From contig NZ_CP104850.1 in assembly GCF_028864635.1 (NCBI RefSeq), positions 2,052,001 through 2,116,000 on the forward strand: a DNA stretch of 64,000 nucleotides. Reading direction: 5' to 3'. The notes below the pieces were generated by a model that saw only the letters and a program-made list of their open reading frames with translations, was not told the origin of the DNA and did no database searches. Shown piece by piece: positions 41,454 to 50,102 of this stretch (positions within the stretch are counted from its first letter, which is position 1; every line of letters starts with the position of its first letter). The stretch is from Cloacibacterium sp. TD35. GTDB lineage: Bacteria > Bacteroidota > Bacteroidia > Flavobacteriales > Weeksellaceae. Both the position numbers and the translations under genes were made by a program.

Positions 41454-42353
41454 TTATTTAATTCCTGAAACATTCATCTTCAAAGTGTAAACTGATTTAG
41501 AGGCCGTTATAAACAAGGTAGAGAAATTCTCGCCACCAAAAGTCACATTTGCTGTCCAATTTTCTGGTACAGAAATATGATGAATTTGCACTCCATTTTT
41601 ATTGAAAACCGTTACTCCATTTCCAGTTAAATAAAGGTTTCCTCTGTTATCTAAAGTCATTCCATCTGAGCCTAAATTGCAAAATAATTTTTTATTCGTC
41701 AATTTCCCATCTTCCTGAATGTCATAAACATAAGTTTTATTAGCATCAATATCAGAAACGTACAATTTTTTCAATTTCTGACTTCCTACAATTCCATTCG
41801 GCTGAGTAAAAGTATCTAATTTGGTGATTTTACCTTCAGAATTTCTGTAATACAAGTTTTTTTCAGGAATTTCTTGTTTGAAATTTTTCCAATAATCTCT
41901 TACATATAAAGGATCTGTAAAGTAAATTCCGTTATTTTCATCCACCCATAAATCATTAGGACCGTTTAATCTTTTTCCTTCAAAATTGGTGGTTAACACT
42001 TCTGCAACTCCTTCTTCATTAATTTTCCAAATTTCTCCGTTTTCATCAGAACATGTCAGTAAATTTCCTTTTTGGTCAAAAAAAGTTCCGTTTGCTCTTC
42101 CTGTTTTATCTAAAAATTCTTCAATTTGATTGGTTTTCCAGTTCCAAACGTAAATTTTGTCATCTGGTTGGTCTGTAAAATAAACATTTCCAAAAGCATC
42201 AGAAGCAGGACCTTCTGTAAAGCTAAACTTGTTAGAAACAAGCACTATTTCTGTATCCTTTTTAACCAAATCATTTGATATTGTTGATTTTTTAGAAGTA
42301 CAATTTACAATCAGCAGGAAAATGAAGAAAAGTGTATTGATATTTTTAAACAT
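41454..42353 (-). CDS. SMP-30/gluconolactonase-family lipoprotein
   Basis: A 299-residue six-bladed beta-propeller protein. The lipoprotein signal FIFLLIVNCTSKK has its lipobox Cys at about residue 18. Metal-site and blade motifs include FTEGPASDAFGNVYFTDQ, LNGPNDLWVDENNGIYFTDP (core GPNDLWVD), QPNGIVGS and DGMTLDNRGNLYLT. Family members are lactonases for sugar acids or related esters, with Ca or Zn at the centre. The ATG at 42353 gives the signal; an upstream in-frame start does not. It acts at the envelope. Confidence 0.85.
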   Translation of the reverse strand: MFKNINTLFFIFLLIVNCTSKKSTISNDLVKKDTEIVLVSNKFSFTEGPASDAFGNVYFTDQPDDKIYVWNWKTNQIEEFLDKTGRANGTFFDQKGNLLTCSDENGEIWKINEEGVAEVLTTNFEGKRLNGPNDLWVDENNGIYFTDPLYVRDYWKNFKQEIPEKNLYYRNSEGKITKLDTFTQPNGIVGSQKLKKLYVSDIDANKTYVYDIQEDGKLTNKKLFCNLGSDGMTLDNRGNLYLTGNGVTVFNKNGVQIHHISVPENWTANVTFGGENFSTLFITASKSVYTLKMNVSGIK

Positions 42354-42406
42354 GAGAAATAAATTTCTTGGCAATTTACGATAGCGCTTTAAAACAAAAA
42401 AATTTC

Positions 42407-42414
42407 TATCTTTG
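42407..42414 (+). promoter_or_regulatory. -7 promoter box of the MerR gene
   Basis: TATCTTTG, with its G 20 nt before the ATG at 42434. Confidence 0.6.
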
Positions 42415-42433
42415 AATTTCGATTTTATAGACT

Positions 42434-42781
42434 ATGAAACTCAATTTACCAGACAAATTATACTATTCTATAGGAGAAGTTTCAAAAGCTTTCGGTGTAA
42501 ATGCTTCCTTAATTAGATATTGGGAGCAAGAATTTCCTATCATAAAACCTAAAAAAAACAAGAAAGGAAACCGCTATTTTACACCAGAAGACATTAAAAA
42601 TCTTAAAATCATATATCATCTTGTAAAAGAAAAAGGCTACACTTTAGACGGCGCCAGAATTGCACTCACCACCAATCAAAAAATCAATGAAACGGTAGAA
42701 GTTTTAGACCGTTTAGAATTTGTGAAATCTGAATTGATAAAACTCAAAAATTCTTTACTAGATAGAGACGAAGTGGTGTAA
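42434..42781 (+). CDS. MerR family transcriptional regulator
   Basis: A 115-residue protein with an N-terminal winged helix-turn-helix of the MerR type (YYSIGEVSKAFGVNASLIRYWEQEFP, then NRYFTPEDIKNL) and a C-terminal helix (about 80-110) for dimerisation. There is no effector-binding domain or metal-binding cysteine. Similar short MerR proteins are widespread in Flavobacteriia, with unknown targets. It is followed by the HhH gene in the same direction, 54 bp away. Confidence 0.88.
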   Translation: MKLNLPDKLYYSIGEVSKAFGVNASLIRYWEQEFPIIKPKKNKKGNRYFTPEDIKNLKIIYHLVKEKGYTLDGARIALTTNQKINETVEVLDRLEFVKSELIKLKNSLLDRDEVV

Positions 42782-42811
42782 AACATTTTCTTCACTTTTT
42801 ATAATTTTTCT

Positions 42812-42819
42812 TATATTTG
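42812..42819 (+). promoter_or_regulatory. -7 promoter box of the HhH-repeat gene
   Basis: TATATTTG, with its G 17 nt before the ATG at 42836. Confidence 0.6.
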
Positions 42820-42835
42820 GGTAAAACTAACCCCC

Positions 42836-44167
42836 ATGAAACCCAAATTACCTTATGAGATAAGGAAAAAGCAATTCTATGCTCTATCCTTACTTGGAAT
42901 TTTGATTGTAATATTTCAGCTAACTTATCTAGTTTACAAAGGAAATCAAGAAACAAAATTCCCTGAAATTCATTTTACAACAAGAAACGAATCTCAATTT
43001 TTTCTTACAGAATTTGACCCGAATCAACTCAATGAAAAGCAATGGGAAAATTTAGGTTTTACTGCCAAACAAGTAAAAACTATTTTAAAATACAAAGAAA
43101 TTGTTGGCGGAAACTTCACTTCTAAAGAACAACTGAAAAAGTGCTATTCTATTTCTGAAGAAAAATATGCAGAATTAGAACCGTACATTCTTTTACCTGA
43201 TAATAATTCTAATAAATCAAGGAAAATTTTTAAAGAATCTGAACAAAAAGAGCTCCAAATTGAAGGTAAATTTAATCCAGACCAATATTATCAAAAAGAT
43301 TGGGAAAAGCTGGGTTTTTCTGAGAGACAAGCTGCTGCAATCATTAAATACAAGCAATATTTAGGAGGAAGTTTTATGAGTAAAGAAAAGTTTAAAGAAT
43401 GCTTTATTATCAGTCCTGAAAATTACCAAAAACTATCTCCTTTCTTGCTTCTCCCTGCAAAAACACCAGATAATTTTGAAAGAAAATACCAAAACTTTGC
43501 TTCCGAAAAGCCTAAAATTCAATACTTTGAATTTGACCCTAACAGTTTAGATGTAAACGGTTGGCAAAAATTGGGTTTTAGCGAAAAACAAGCTACTGTA
43601 ATTGTAAATTATAGAAAGCGAAATCTGAAAGGCAGTTTCAAATCGCTAGAAGATATTAAAAAATGCTTTGTGATTTCAGAGGAAAAATTTAATGACTTGA
43701 AGCCTTATATTAAATGGAATTCTGTGCAAAAAAACACTGAAAACACCATTCAAAACCCTCCTGAAAAAGCAATAACAGCTACTGATTTTAGTAAAACTGA
43801 TTTGAATAAAATAACGTTTCAGCAACTAATAGAATTTGGTTTTGACGAAAAATCCGCAGCTAGTTTTATTGGTTTTAGAAATAAACTGGGCGGTTTTGTA
43901 AAAACTAGTCAGATTTTGGAAACGTATAATATTGACAAAAATTTAGCGGAAAAACTTATTAAGGCTTCTCCGCTAAACAATATGAATGTTCAAAAGTTTG
44001 GTTTATTAGATGCTCCCGAAGATTGGTTGAAAAACCATCCTTATTTCAGGTACTATGCAAATAAAATCATCTATTACAGAATCAGTTTTCCTAAAGAATC
44101 TACCATTTTTGAAAAGATGAAAGCAAAACCTGAAGATGAGGCTAAAATGCGATTGTACCTTAAATAA
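42836..44167 (+). CDS. Membrane-anchored helix-hairpin-helix repeat protein (ComEA-like)
   Basis: A 443-residue protein with an N-terminal membrane anchor (about 15-34) and four HhH-type repeats at roughly 58-120, 143-205, 228-290 and 320-375. Each repeat has the plan FDPNxL...W..LGF...QA..I..Y....GG.F.S.E..K.C. HhH domains of this kind bind double-stranded DNA without sequence specificity, and ComEA uses one in DNA uptake. An envelope DNA-binding role is therefore a reasonable inference, but no competence genes are nearby. Its stop codon is directly adjacent to that of the convergent gene. Confidence 0.8.
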   Translation: MKPKLPYEIRKKQFYALSLLGILIVIFQLTYLVYKGNQETKFPEIHFTTRNESQFFLTEFDPNQLNEKQWENLGFTAKQVKTILKYKEIVGGNFTSKEQLKKCYSISEEKYAELEPYILLPDNNSNKSRKIFKESEQKELQIEGKFNPDQYYQKDWEKLGFSERQAAAIIKYKQYLGGSFMSKEKFKECFIISPENYQKLSPFLLLPAKTPDNFERKYQNFASEKPKIQYFEFDPNSLDVNGWQKLGFSEKQATVIVNYRKRNLKGSFKSLEDIKKCFVISEEKFNDLKPYIKWNSVQKNTENTIQNPPEKAITATDFSKTDLNKITFQQLIEFGFDEKSAASFIGFRNKLGGFVKTSQILETYNIDKNLAEKLIKASPLNNMNVQKFGLLDAPEDWLKNHPYFRYYANKIIYYRISFPKESTIFEKMKAKPEDEAKMRLYLK

Positions 44168-44827
44168 TTACTCTGCTAATTGAGCATTAAGGTGGATTCT
44201 AGCCATTCCTTCATCTATATTATCACAAAGATTAGAAGCTGCGCCTCCATAAGTAATATGTGTATAGTTGTTTGAAAGTTTGGGTAAATTATACGCATAT
44301 ACTTTTATCACATGATTTCCTAAGGAAAGATTTTCTAAAACTCCAGCAAAATCGAATTTTTTAAAATTACATTTAGTTTCTGCAGAATCTATTTGAAATT
44401 TTTTTACCAATTTTAATTGATCGTCAATAAAAATTCCCAATGCAAATTGGTAAGATGAGTAATTATTCACATTATCAATTTGAGAAACTCCATCAATATT
44501 AATTAAAACAATATTTTCACTTTTAGTCACTGAAAATTGTGTGTATGTATTAAGATAAGACCAGCCTGATGTGTCACTATCTATTATAAATTCAGGAATA
44601 TTTTGCGGAAAATTTCCTACATTAACCTTACTATTAGACATCCCTGTAAAATTCTTGGTAATCTCTTCTAGATAGGCATTAGAACCACTGGTATGTTTTT
44701 TTACACTATCGTTTTCTAATACATAACTTTTTTTAATTTCCTTAAAAAAATGATTTACTTCTGTGGCAGATTGAGTAAAAAATAAATTAGTATAGAATGC
44801 TAAGAAAAGTATCAATATCTTTTTCAT
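44168..44827 (-). CDS. Hypothetical exported protein
   Basis: A 219-residue protein with a signal peptide (about 1-18, ending TNLFFTQS). The rest looks like a beta-rich domain, with NIVLINIDGVSQID, FALGIFIDDQLKLVKKFQ and LGNHVIKVYAYNLP, resembling a jelly-roll or carbohydrate-binding layout. No family recognised. The ATG at 44827 gives the signal peptide directly. The stop abuts the HhH gene stop tail-to-tail with no terminator between. Confidence 0.65.
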   Translation of the reverse strand: MKKILILFLAFYTNLFFTQSATEVNHFFKEIKKSYVLENDSVKKHTSGSNAYLEEITKNFTGMSNSKVNVGNFPQNIPEFIIDSDTSGWSYLNTYTQFSVTKSENIVLINIDGVSQIDNVNNYSSYQFALGIFIDDQLKLVKKFQIDSAETKCNFKKFDFAGVLENLSLGNHVIKVYAYNLPKLSNNYTHITYGGAASNLCDNIDEGMARIHLNAQLAE

Positions 44828-44923
44828 AATAATCAAATATTAGTTATGATAATTAATTTAAAAAGAATAGCCGCAATAAAATTTTACGACTATTCTATAA
44901 TCAAAACCAATAAAAACAATCTT

Positions 44924-45655
44924 CTATTCTCCTTTATATAAGTCGAAAACTAAGACGTTCATAACTAGATTATGCCTACCTCCAGAACATTTTACAGTAA
45001 CTTTAAAACCTGTAGGTTTAAAATCTGCTGTTCCTGGAATGTAGCAGTTAGCATCTTCAATAACATTAGCATTCCCTTTTGACTCTAATGTTACTATAGT
45101 AAGATATTCATTATTTTCTAATGCATTTTTGAATGTTACATCGAAAGTTTCTGTTTGAGAAGTTTTGGCAAATATTTTTGCACTATTGATATTATCATTT
45201 TTGATAATTTCTGCGGGGAATTCTTGATCAACAATTCTGCTATTACCCCCTACATCGCCTACAAAAACCTTACCTGAAGATAAAGATCTAAAAACAGTAA
45301 TTGCTTTAGTAGTAGATTTAGATGCTAGTAACTTTAACCAGTTGCCTGTGAGTAAAGTGTGATTCCAATCAAAAGTGTATAAACCTGCCGTGTAAATAAT
45401 ATTAGGTGATACACTGTCATCTATCCAATCTTTTGACAGGAAAATGATCATCCCATCTTGATCAGCAGTTAAGTTTAAATTAAGTTTTTCGACTTTTGGC
45501 ACCAAAAAACCATCAGTAGAAGAAGGGTTTTGCGGATTAGAAGCTTTTACTTCGAGTGTTGCCTTGGGGTCAGAAGTGTTAATACCAACTCTTTGGGCAG
45601 AAAAGACGACCCACAATAATAGAGCCAATAAAGAAAGTGTTTTTTTAGTTTTCAT
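44924..45655 (-). CDS. Hypothetical exported protein with a VGINTSDPKATLEV start
   Basis: A 243-residue protein with a signal peptide (about 1-20, ending WVVFSAQ). The mature N-terminus RVGINTSDPKATLEVKA is a motif common at the start of many Flavobacteriia secreted proteins that resemble tail-fibre or head-domain repeats. The middle, DGMIIFLSKDWIDD, is also typical. Function unknown; surface exposure is likely. The ATG at 45655 is used because the signal peptide follows directly. It is probably transcribed with the next hypothetical gene downstream. Confidence 0.65.
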   Translation of the reverse strand: MKTKKTLSLLALLLWVVFSAQRVGINTSDPKATLEVKASNPQNPSSTDGFLVPKVEKLNLNLTADQDGMIIFLSKDWIDDSVSPNIIYTAGLYTFDWNHTLLTGNWLKLLASKSTTKAITVFRSLSSGKVFVGDVGGNSRIVDQEFPAEIIKNDNINSAKIFAKTSQTETFDVTFKNALENNEYLTIVTLESKGNANVIEDANCYIPGTADFKPTGFKVTVKCSGGRHNLVMNVLVFDLYKGE

Positions 45656-45763
45656 CTGTGTGTTTTTAAAGGTTAAGTTTAAGTATTTAAACCTTGCCAA
45701 AATTCAAAATCTTTTTCTTTTAATTCAATACGCTACTTTACGTATTTTTTAAATTCATAAAAA

Positions 45764-45785
45764 AACCATCCAAAAATGGATGGTT
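45764..45785 (-). terminator. Terminator of the T9SS endonuclease gene
   Basis: AACCATCCA and TGGATGGTT pair with a 4-nt loop; on the minus strand a T run follows. Confidence 0.85.
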
Positions 45786-45807
45786 GAAAAAAGAAAATTT
45801 TATGATT

Positions 45808-47691
45808 TTATTTCTTAATAAACTTATAAGATACCCCGTCTAAACTTATAAAATACACTCCTGGACTGTATGTAGAAACATCTATAGAATTATCAATTTT
45901 AAAGGCTTGAGGAATCACTTGTAATAGTTTTCCTGAAATATCATACACTTCTACTTTTGAAACTTTAGAAATATTTTTTCCGTTTACATAAAGCCTTTCA
46001 GAAACTGGATTAGGATAAACAGTATATGAAAATTCTACTCTTTCTGGCTCAGTAGTAGACAAGAAACTGCCTAATCCACTTGCATAATCTAAGCCATAAT
46101 CTGTCCATTCGGAAAGTGTAAATGTAATATTAGGGTCATTAACATTAGTGTTTCTGTATAGAGACTTATTACCATTAGTATTAGAAGTTCCTTTAGCCCC
46201 TACTACATCTACTGTTTCAAAAAGCATTTCATAATTATTAGTAGAAACTGTTTTTATGGTTTTAATTCCATAAGAAAGTTCTACATATTGACTTCCCGTA
46301 TATGTTAATGGAGGTGCATTGGTCACAAATTTAAATTGATTTATATCTATTCCAGAAAAATTAGATTTTGGATTAATGACTACCACACTTTCACCATGGG
46401 CGATTTTGCCTTCTAATTGATAAGCATCAGAAAAATAATAAGTTGTACTTTTAAACTCTGTATTGAGATAATAATTTCCTAAATCTACATCGTGACCTGT
46501 AAGATTGGTAATTTCAATAGCAGTATTGTAAACATCAGTAGTACTACTGGTTGTTCCCTCAATATATTTAGTAATCATTAAATCTTTTGCAAAGTTGTCT
46601 GTAGACAATGTAGTTGCAGAAACTTGATTACTATCTGGAGAAAGCAAGTATCCTTTATCATAAGCTTTTATGGTAACATTATATGATGTGGAGGGCTGCA
46701 ATCTATCAATCGAAACAGAATTAGTTTTAGAATATTTAACATAATTGCCATTAAGGTACACTTTATAACCCAAAATGTCTGTATCTGTACTTGGAGTCCA
46801 AGAAAGGGTGATAAAACTCTCCCCTAATTGAGAAACAGATACGTTAGATGGCGCCTGTGGCGCTATTCCGTCTGGCGTTTCACCCCAAATTAAGTCTACC
46901 CATTCTTCACGATCTATAAAAGGGTTTCTCATTTTCTGAATGGCATATACCGCATTATTTCTATCTCTTTCTCTTTGAGATACAGGATCTAAATTATTCC
47001 AATCTTTTAACATGGTAATATACCAATCCTCAAAGGCTTTCTCTTCACTGCCATCTAGAGGCATCGTAGAAAGTTGATGATTATACAGATTAAGATTTCC
47101 TTCATATCTTACCGCAAAGTATAATAAAAACCTTGCAACATCTCCCTTAAATTCATCTATTGGTTCATACACTAAATTGGTATAACCTGGAGTTGTACTG
47201 GTGCCTCTTTTTGAGCCATTGGTAAAAATATTAGAACTCCCATTATTTCTAGCATAAGGATAGTTGCTTCTTAACTGATTAATTCTAGCATCAGCTGGAA
47301 TTAAATAATGCATATCAGAATACATAGGATAAAGCCCATAGAATGTACTTTGGGGCATTCCATGTTCCTTATTCCAACCTTGACCTTCTGCGTTAGCAGA
47401 ACTAATATTCTGGGTTAAATCATAATTATAAGCGTCTGCTTCTGTAGGTTTTTCAGAATAAATATCTAGAACTGTGTTATCATTTTCATAATATTTATCT
47501 AGATCCGTGTAGGCATACAATGGCCCGATTTGGGAATAATTATAAGAAAAAATCTTTTTAGAAATAATTTCATGAACCTTGCTTTTCAGAGCATATCCAG
47601 AAAGCCCCTCTGTCCCATTATAATAACCAGCAGGAATTTGTGCCCAATATGAAACTGGCACTAACAATAGAAATAGTAAAATATTTTTCAT
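45808..47691 (-). CDS. Secreted endonuclease I family protein with fibronectin III, lamin-tail-like and T9SS domains
   Basis: A 627-residue secreted protein. In order: a signal peptide (1-17), an endonuclease I (EndA/NucM-type) domain at about 20-250 with WNKEHGMPQS at 106-115 (candidate catalytic His110) and DMHYLIPADARINQLRSNYP-like sequence, a fibronectin III domain at about 275-365, a lamin-tail-like beta domain at about 370-530, and a T9SS type A sorting domain at about 545-627 (YPNPVSERLYV...VEVYDISGKL...YSPGVYFI). It probably digests extracellular DNA for nutrients or biofilm escape. The promoter is at 47711-47718. Confidence 0.92.
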   Translation of the reverse strand: MKNILLFLLLVPVSYWAQIPAGYYNGTEGLSGYALKSKVHEIISKKIFSYNYSQIGPLYAYTDLDKYYENDNTVLDIYSEKPTEADAYNYDLTQNISSANAEGQGWNKEHGMPQSTFYGLYPMYSDMHYLIPADARINQLRSNYPYARNNGSSNIFTNGSKRGTSTTPGYTNLVYEPIDEFKGDVARFLLYFAVRYEGNLNLYNHQLSTMPLDGSEEKAFEDWYITMLKDWNNLDPVSQRERDRNNAVYAIQKMRNPFIDREEWVDLIWGETPDGIAPQAPSNVSVSQLGESFITLSWTPSTDTDILGYKVYLNGNYVKYSKTNSVSIDRLQPSTSYNVTIKAYDKGYLLSPDSNQVSATTLSTDNFAKDLMITKYIEGTTSSTTDVYNTAIEITNLTGHDVDLGNYYLNTEFKSTTYYFSDAYQLEGKIAHGESVVVINPKSNFSGIDINQFKFVTNAPPLTYTGSQYVELSYGIKTIKTVSTNNYEMLFETVDVVGAKGTSNTNGNKSLYRNTNVNDPNITFTLSEWTDYGLDYASGLGSFLSTTEPERVEFSYTVYPNPVSERLYVNGKNISKVSKVEVYDISGKLLQVIPQAFKIDNSIDVSTYSPGVYFISLDGVSYKFIKK

Positions 47692-47710
47692 CCTAAAAAA
47701 TTAAGGACTA

Positions 47711-47718
47711 CAAATATA
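47711..47718 (-). promoter_or_regulatory. -7 promoter box of the T9SS endonuclease gene
   Basis: TATATTTG on the minus strand, 20 nt from the start at 47691. Confidence 0.65.
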
Positions 47719-47852
47719 CTACATTATTTAACATAAAAAAATACACTTATCATCATTACAACTGATAATCAGAGTGTTAAATATTAACATAATAAAAATC
47801 TTATTTTTTTATATGCTTAAAAAAAACTCTTTTTTGGCTAATTTTTTTCAAT

Positions 47853-47860
47853 TATATTTG
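47853..47860 (+). promoter_or_regulatory. -7 promoter box of the acyl-CoA dehydrogenase gene
   Basis: TATATTTG, with its G 16 nt before the ATG at 47876. A TTTG lies 16 nt further upstream (47833-47836). It rules out the longer in-frame extension that begins at 47774. Confidence 0.65.
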
Positions 47861-47875
47861 AGCAAACAAAAATTT

Positions 47876-49015
47876 ATGAATACAGAAATATTAAATAATC
47901 TTAAAATGATAGCAGAAACTGCAAGAGATTTTGCAGAAGTAAACATTAGGCCACACATTATGGAATGGGACGAAGATCAAATTTTCCCAGTAGATTTATT
48001 TCATAAATTAGGCGAAATGGGCTTCATGGGAATCATCATTCCAGAACAATACGGTGGTTCTGGATTAGGTTATCATGAATACGTTACTATTTTAGACGAA
48101 ATTTCTCAAGTAGATCCTTCTATTGGTCTTTCTGTAGCTGCACATAATTCACTTTGCACTAATCATATTTATGAATTTGGAAACGAAGAACAAAGAAAAA
48201 AGTGGTTGCCAAAATTAGCTAGTGGTCAGGTAATTGGAGCTTGGGGATTAACCGAACACAATACTGGCTCAGATGCTGGTGGAATGTCTACAACCGCTGT
48301 CAAAGACGGTGATGAATGGGTGATTAATGGTGCTAAAAATTTTATCACTCATGCTATTTCTGGAGACATTGCAGTAGTAATGACTAGAACTGGCGAAAAA
48401 GGAGCACCTAACAATTCTACTGCTTTTGTTCTAGAAAAAGGAATGCCTGGATTTACTTCTGGCAAAAAAGAAAATAAACTAGGAATGCGAGCTTCTGAAA
48501 CTGCCGAATTAATTTTTGATAATGTAAGAGTTCCAGATTCTCACCGATTAGGAGAAGTAGGAGATGGTTTTAAACAAGCTATGAAAATCCTTGATGGAGG
48601 TAGAATTTCTATTGCAGCATTAAGCTTGGGAATTGCTAGAGGCGCTTATAAAGCCGCTCTAAAATATGCTCAAGAAAGACATCAATTCGGAAAATCTATT
48701 GCTAGTTTCCAAGCGGTAAATTTTATGCTCGCTGATATGGCTACAGAAATAGATGCCGCAGAATTACTCATCCAAAGAGCATCAGAACTTAAAAACACCA
48801 AGCAAAAAATGACTAAAGAGGGTGCAATGGCTAAACTATACGCTTCTGAAGCTTGCGTAAGAATTGCCAATAATGCTCTTCAGATTTTTGGTGGTTATGG
48901 GTATACCAAAGATTTCCCTGCAGAAAAATATTACAGAGATTCTAAACTATGTACCATAGGTGAAGGAACATCTGAAATCCAAAGATTAGTAATTGGTAGA
49001 GAAATTACCAGATAA
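47876..49015 (+). CDS. Acyl-CoA dehydrogenase
   Basis: A 379-residue FAD enzyme that introduces the alpha-beta double bond in acyl-CoAs. It shows GAWGLTEHNTGSDAGGMSTTA, FITHAISGDI, QFGKSIASFQAV, the FAD-binding QIFGGYGYTKDFPAEKYYRDSK (core GGYGY) and IGEGTSEIQRLVIGR; the catalytic glutamate is expected in this last segment (GEGTSEI). It resembles short/branched-chain enzymes; the exact chain length is not readable. The ATG at 47876 follows the promoter. Confidence 0.95.
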   Translation: MNTEILNNLKMIAETARDFAEVNIRPHIMEWDEDQIFPVDLFHKLGEMGFMGIIIPEQYGGSGLGYHEYVTILDEISQVDPSIGLSVAAHNSLCTNHIYEFGNEEQRKKWLPKLASGQVIGAWGLTEHNTGSDAGGMSTTAVKDGDEWVINGAKNFITHAISGDIAVVMTRTGEKGAPNNSTAFVLEKGMPGFTSGKKENKLGMRASETAELIFDNVRVPDSHRLGEVGDGFKQAMKILDGGRISIAALSLGIARGAYKAALKYAQERHQFGKSIASFQAVNFMLADMATEIDAAELLIQRASELKNTKQKMTKEGAMAKLYASEACVRIANNALQIFGGYGYTKDFPAEKYYRDSKLCTIGEGTSEIQRLVIGREITR

Positions 49016-49038
49016 TTATTAAAATCATTTATAAAATC

Positions 49039-49067
49039 GCAGAGATATTTTTCTCTGCTTTTTTTAT
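49039..49067 (+). terminator. Terminator of the acyl-CoA dehydrogenase gene
   Basis: GCAGAGA and TCTCTGC pair with a 6-nt loop, followed by nine T. Confidence 0.9.
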
Positions 49068-49071
49068 TTAT

Positions 49072-49079
49072 TATTTTTG
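49072..49079 (+). promoter_or_regulatory. -7 promoter box of the MazG-like gene
   Basis: TATTTTTG, with its G 21 nt before the ATG at 49100. Confidence 0.6.
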
Positions 49080-49099
49080 AAAAAAAGTATTATCATCAA

Positions 49100-49567
49100 A
49101 TGGAAAAAATCGACAGTTTAAACCAAGTTGCAGAATTTCACAGAACCTTTAATGCACCTATTTTAGAAAACCCTCAGATTCCTTCTTCAGAAAGATGCAA
49201 CCTAAGAATTTCATTACTTCAAGAAGAACTAAACGAACTGAAACAAGCCATTTTAGACCAAGATATTGTAGAAATTGCTGATGCACTATGTGATTTACAA
49301 TATGTACTTTCTGGCGCAGTTCTTGAATTTGGTTTAGGCGAAAAATTTGTAGATTTGTTTAATGAAGTACAACGCTCTAACATGTCAAAAGCTTGTGATA
49401 CAGAAGAACAAGCCCAAGAAACCGTAGAATATTACACTTCAAAAGGAGAAGAAGCTTATTACGAATTATCTGGAGATAAATATAATGTACACAGAGTTTC
49501 AGATAATAAAGTCCTAAAAAATAAGTACTATTCTAGTGCAAATCTCAAAAGTATATTAGAAAAATAA
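49100..49567 (+). CDS. All-alpha nucleoside triphosphate pyrophosphohydrolase (MazG/PRA-PH-like)
   Basis: A 155-residue all-alpha NTP-PPase. The metal-binding pattern ExxE...ExxD is seen in LLQEELNELKQAILDQDIVEIADALCDLQYVLSG (EELNEL and EIADALCD). Such enzymes hydrolyse NTPs, often damaged or non-canonical ones, to NMP and pyrophosphate, or act on phosphoribosyl-ATP. Its C-terminal third lacks catalytic features. It is the first gene of a probable operon with the thioredoxin-like lipoprotein and DUF4230 genes. Confidence 0.88.
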   Translation: MEKIDSLNQVAEFHRTFNAPILENPQIPSSERCNLRISLLQEELNELKQAILDQDIVEIADALCDLQYVLSGAVLEFGLGEKFVDLFNEVQRSNMSKACDTEEQAQETVEYYTSKGEEAYYELSGDKYNVHRVSDNKVLKNKYYSSANLKSILEK

Positions 49568-49586
49568 ACACCAAATTTTGAAAAAA

Positions 49587-50102
49587 ATGAAAAAAATAAT
49601 CACATTAATCATTTTAGGTATGACACTTAATTCTTGCGCTCAAAAAGTAATCATCAACAGAGAGGTAGATACTCCAGAATACGGGAAAATGCTTCTAGGA
49701 AGCCAATCTTTAGAACAATTTCAAAAAGAACCTTACAAAGCTTGGTATGATGAAAATTACACCATCTATCCTATTGACAAAACCGCTTTAGAAGGATTAA
49801 AGAAAGAAAAAATCAATTCATATAAAATCATAGTGTTTCTAGGAACTTGGTGCGGAGATAGCAAAAGAAATTTCCCTAGGTTGATGAAAATTTTAGAAGA
49901 AACCAAATTCCCAGAAAGCAAACTCCAAATCATTGGTGTAAACAGACTGAAACAAGCTCCAGATGGCGAAGAAGTAAAATATAACATTACACACGTTCCT
50001 ACCATAATCGTAGAAAAATATGGCAAGGAAATTGGTAGAATAACCGAAGAACCAGAAACTGGTTTTATTGAAAAAGATTTATTGAACATTATCAAAAAAT
50101 AA
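49587..50102 (+). CDS. Thioredoxin-fold lipoprotein with a CGDS motif
   Basis: A 171-residue protein with a lipoprotein signal (lipobox Cys17 in LNSCAQ). The thioredoxin-like domain shows IIVFLGTWCGDSKRNFPRL, with Cys89 in WCGDS where classical thioredoxins have WCGPC. The second cysteine is replaced by Ser92, so a two-cysteine dithiol cycle is not possible at this site. The cis-proline motif THVPTIIV is present. A monothiol reductase, thiol-binding or peroxidase-like role at the envelope is possible. The ATG at 49587 is used; the next gene overlaps its stop by one base. Confidence 0.82.
   Translation: MKKIITLIILGMTLNSCAQKVIINREVDTPEYGKMLLGSQSLEQFQKEPYKAWYDENYTIYPIDKTALEGLKKEKINSYKIIVFLGTWCGDSKRNFPRLMKILEETKFPESKLQIIGVNRLKQAPDGEEVKYNITHVPTIIVEKYGKEIGRITEEPETGFIEKDLLNIIKK

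Noticed and set aside
47774-47875. A 34-residue N-terminal extension of the acyl-CoA dehydrogenase
   Set aside because: It contains the promoter -7 box and has no similarity to the family; the ATG at 47876 fits the family start.
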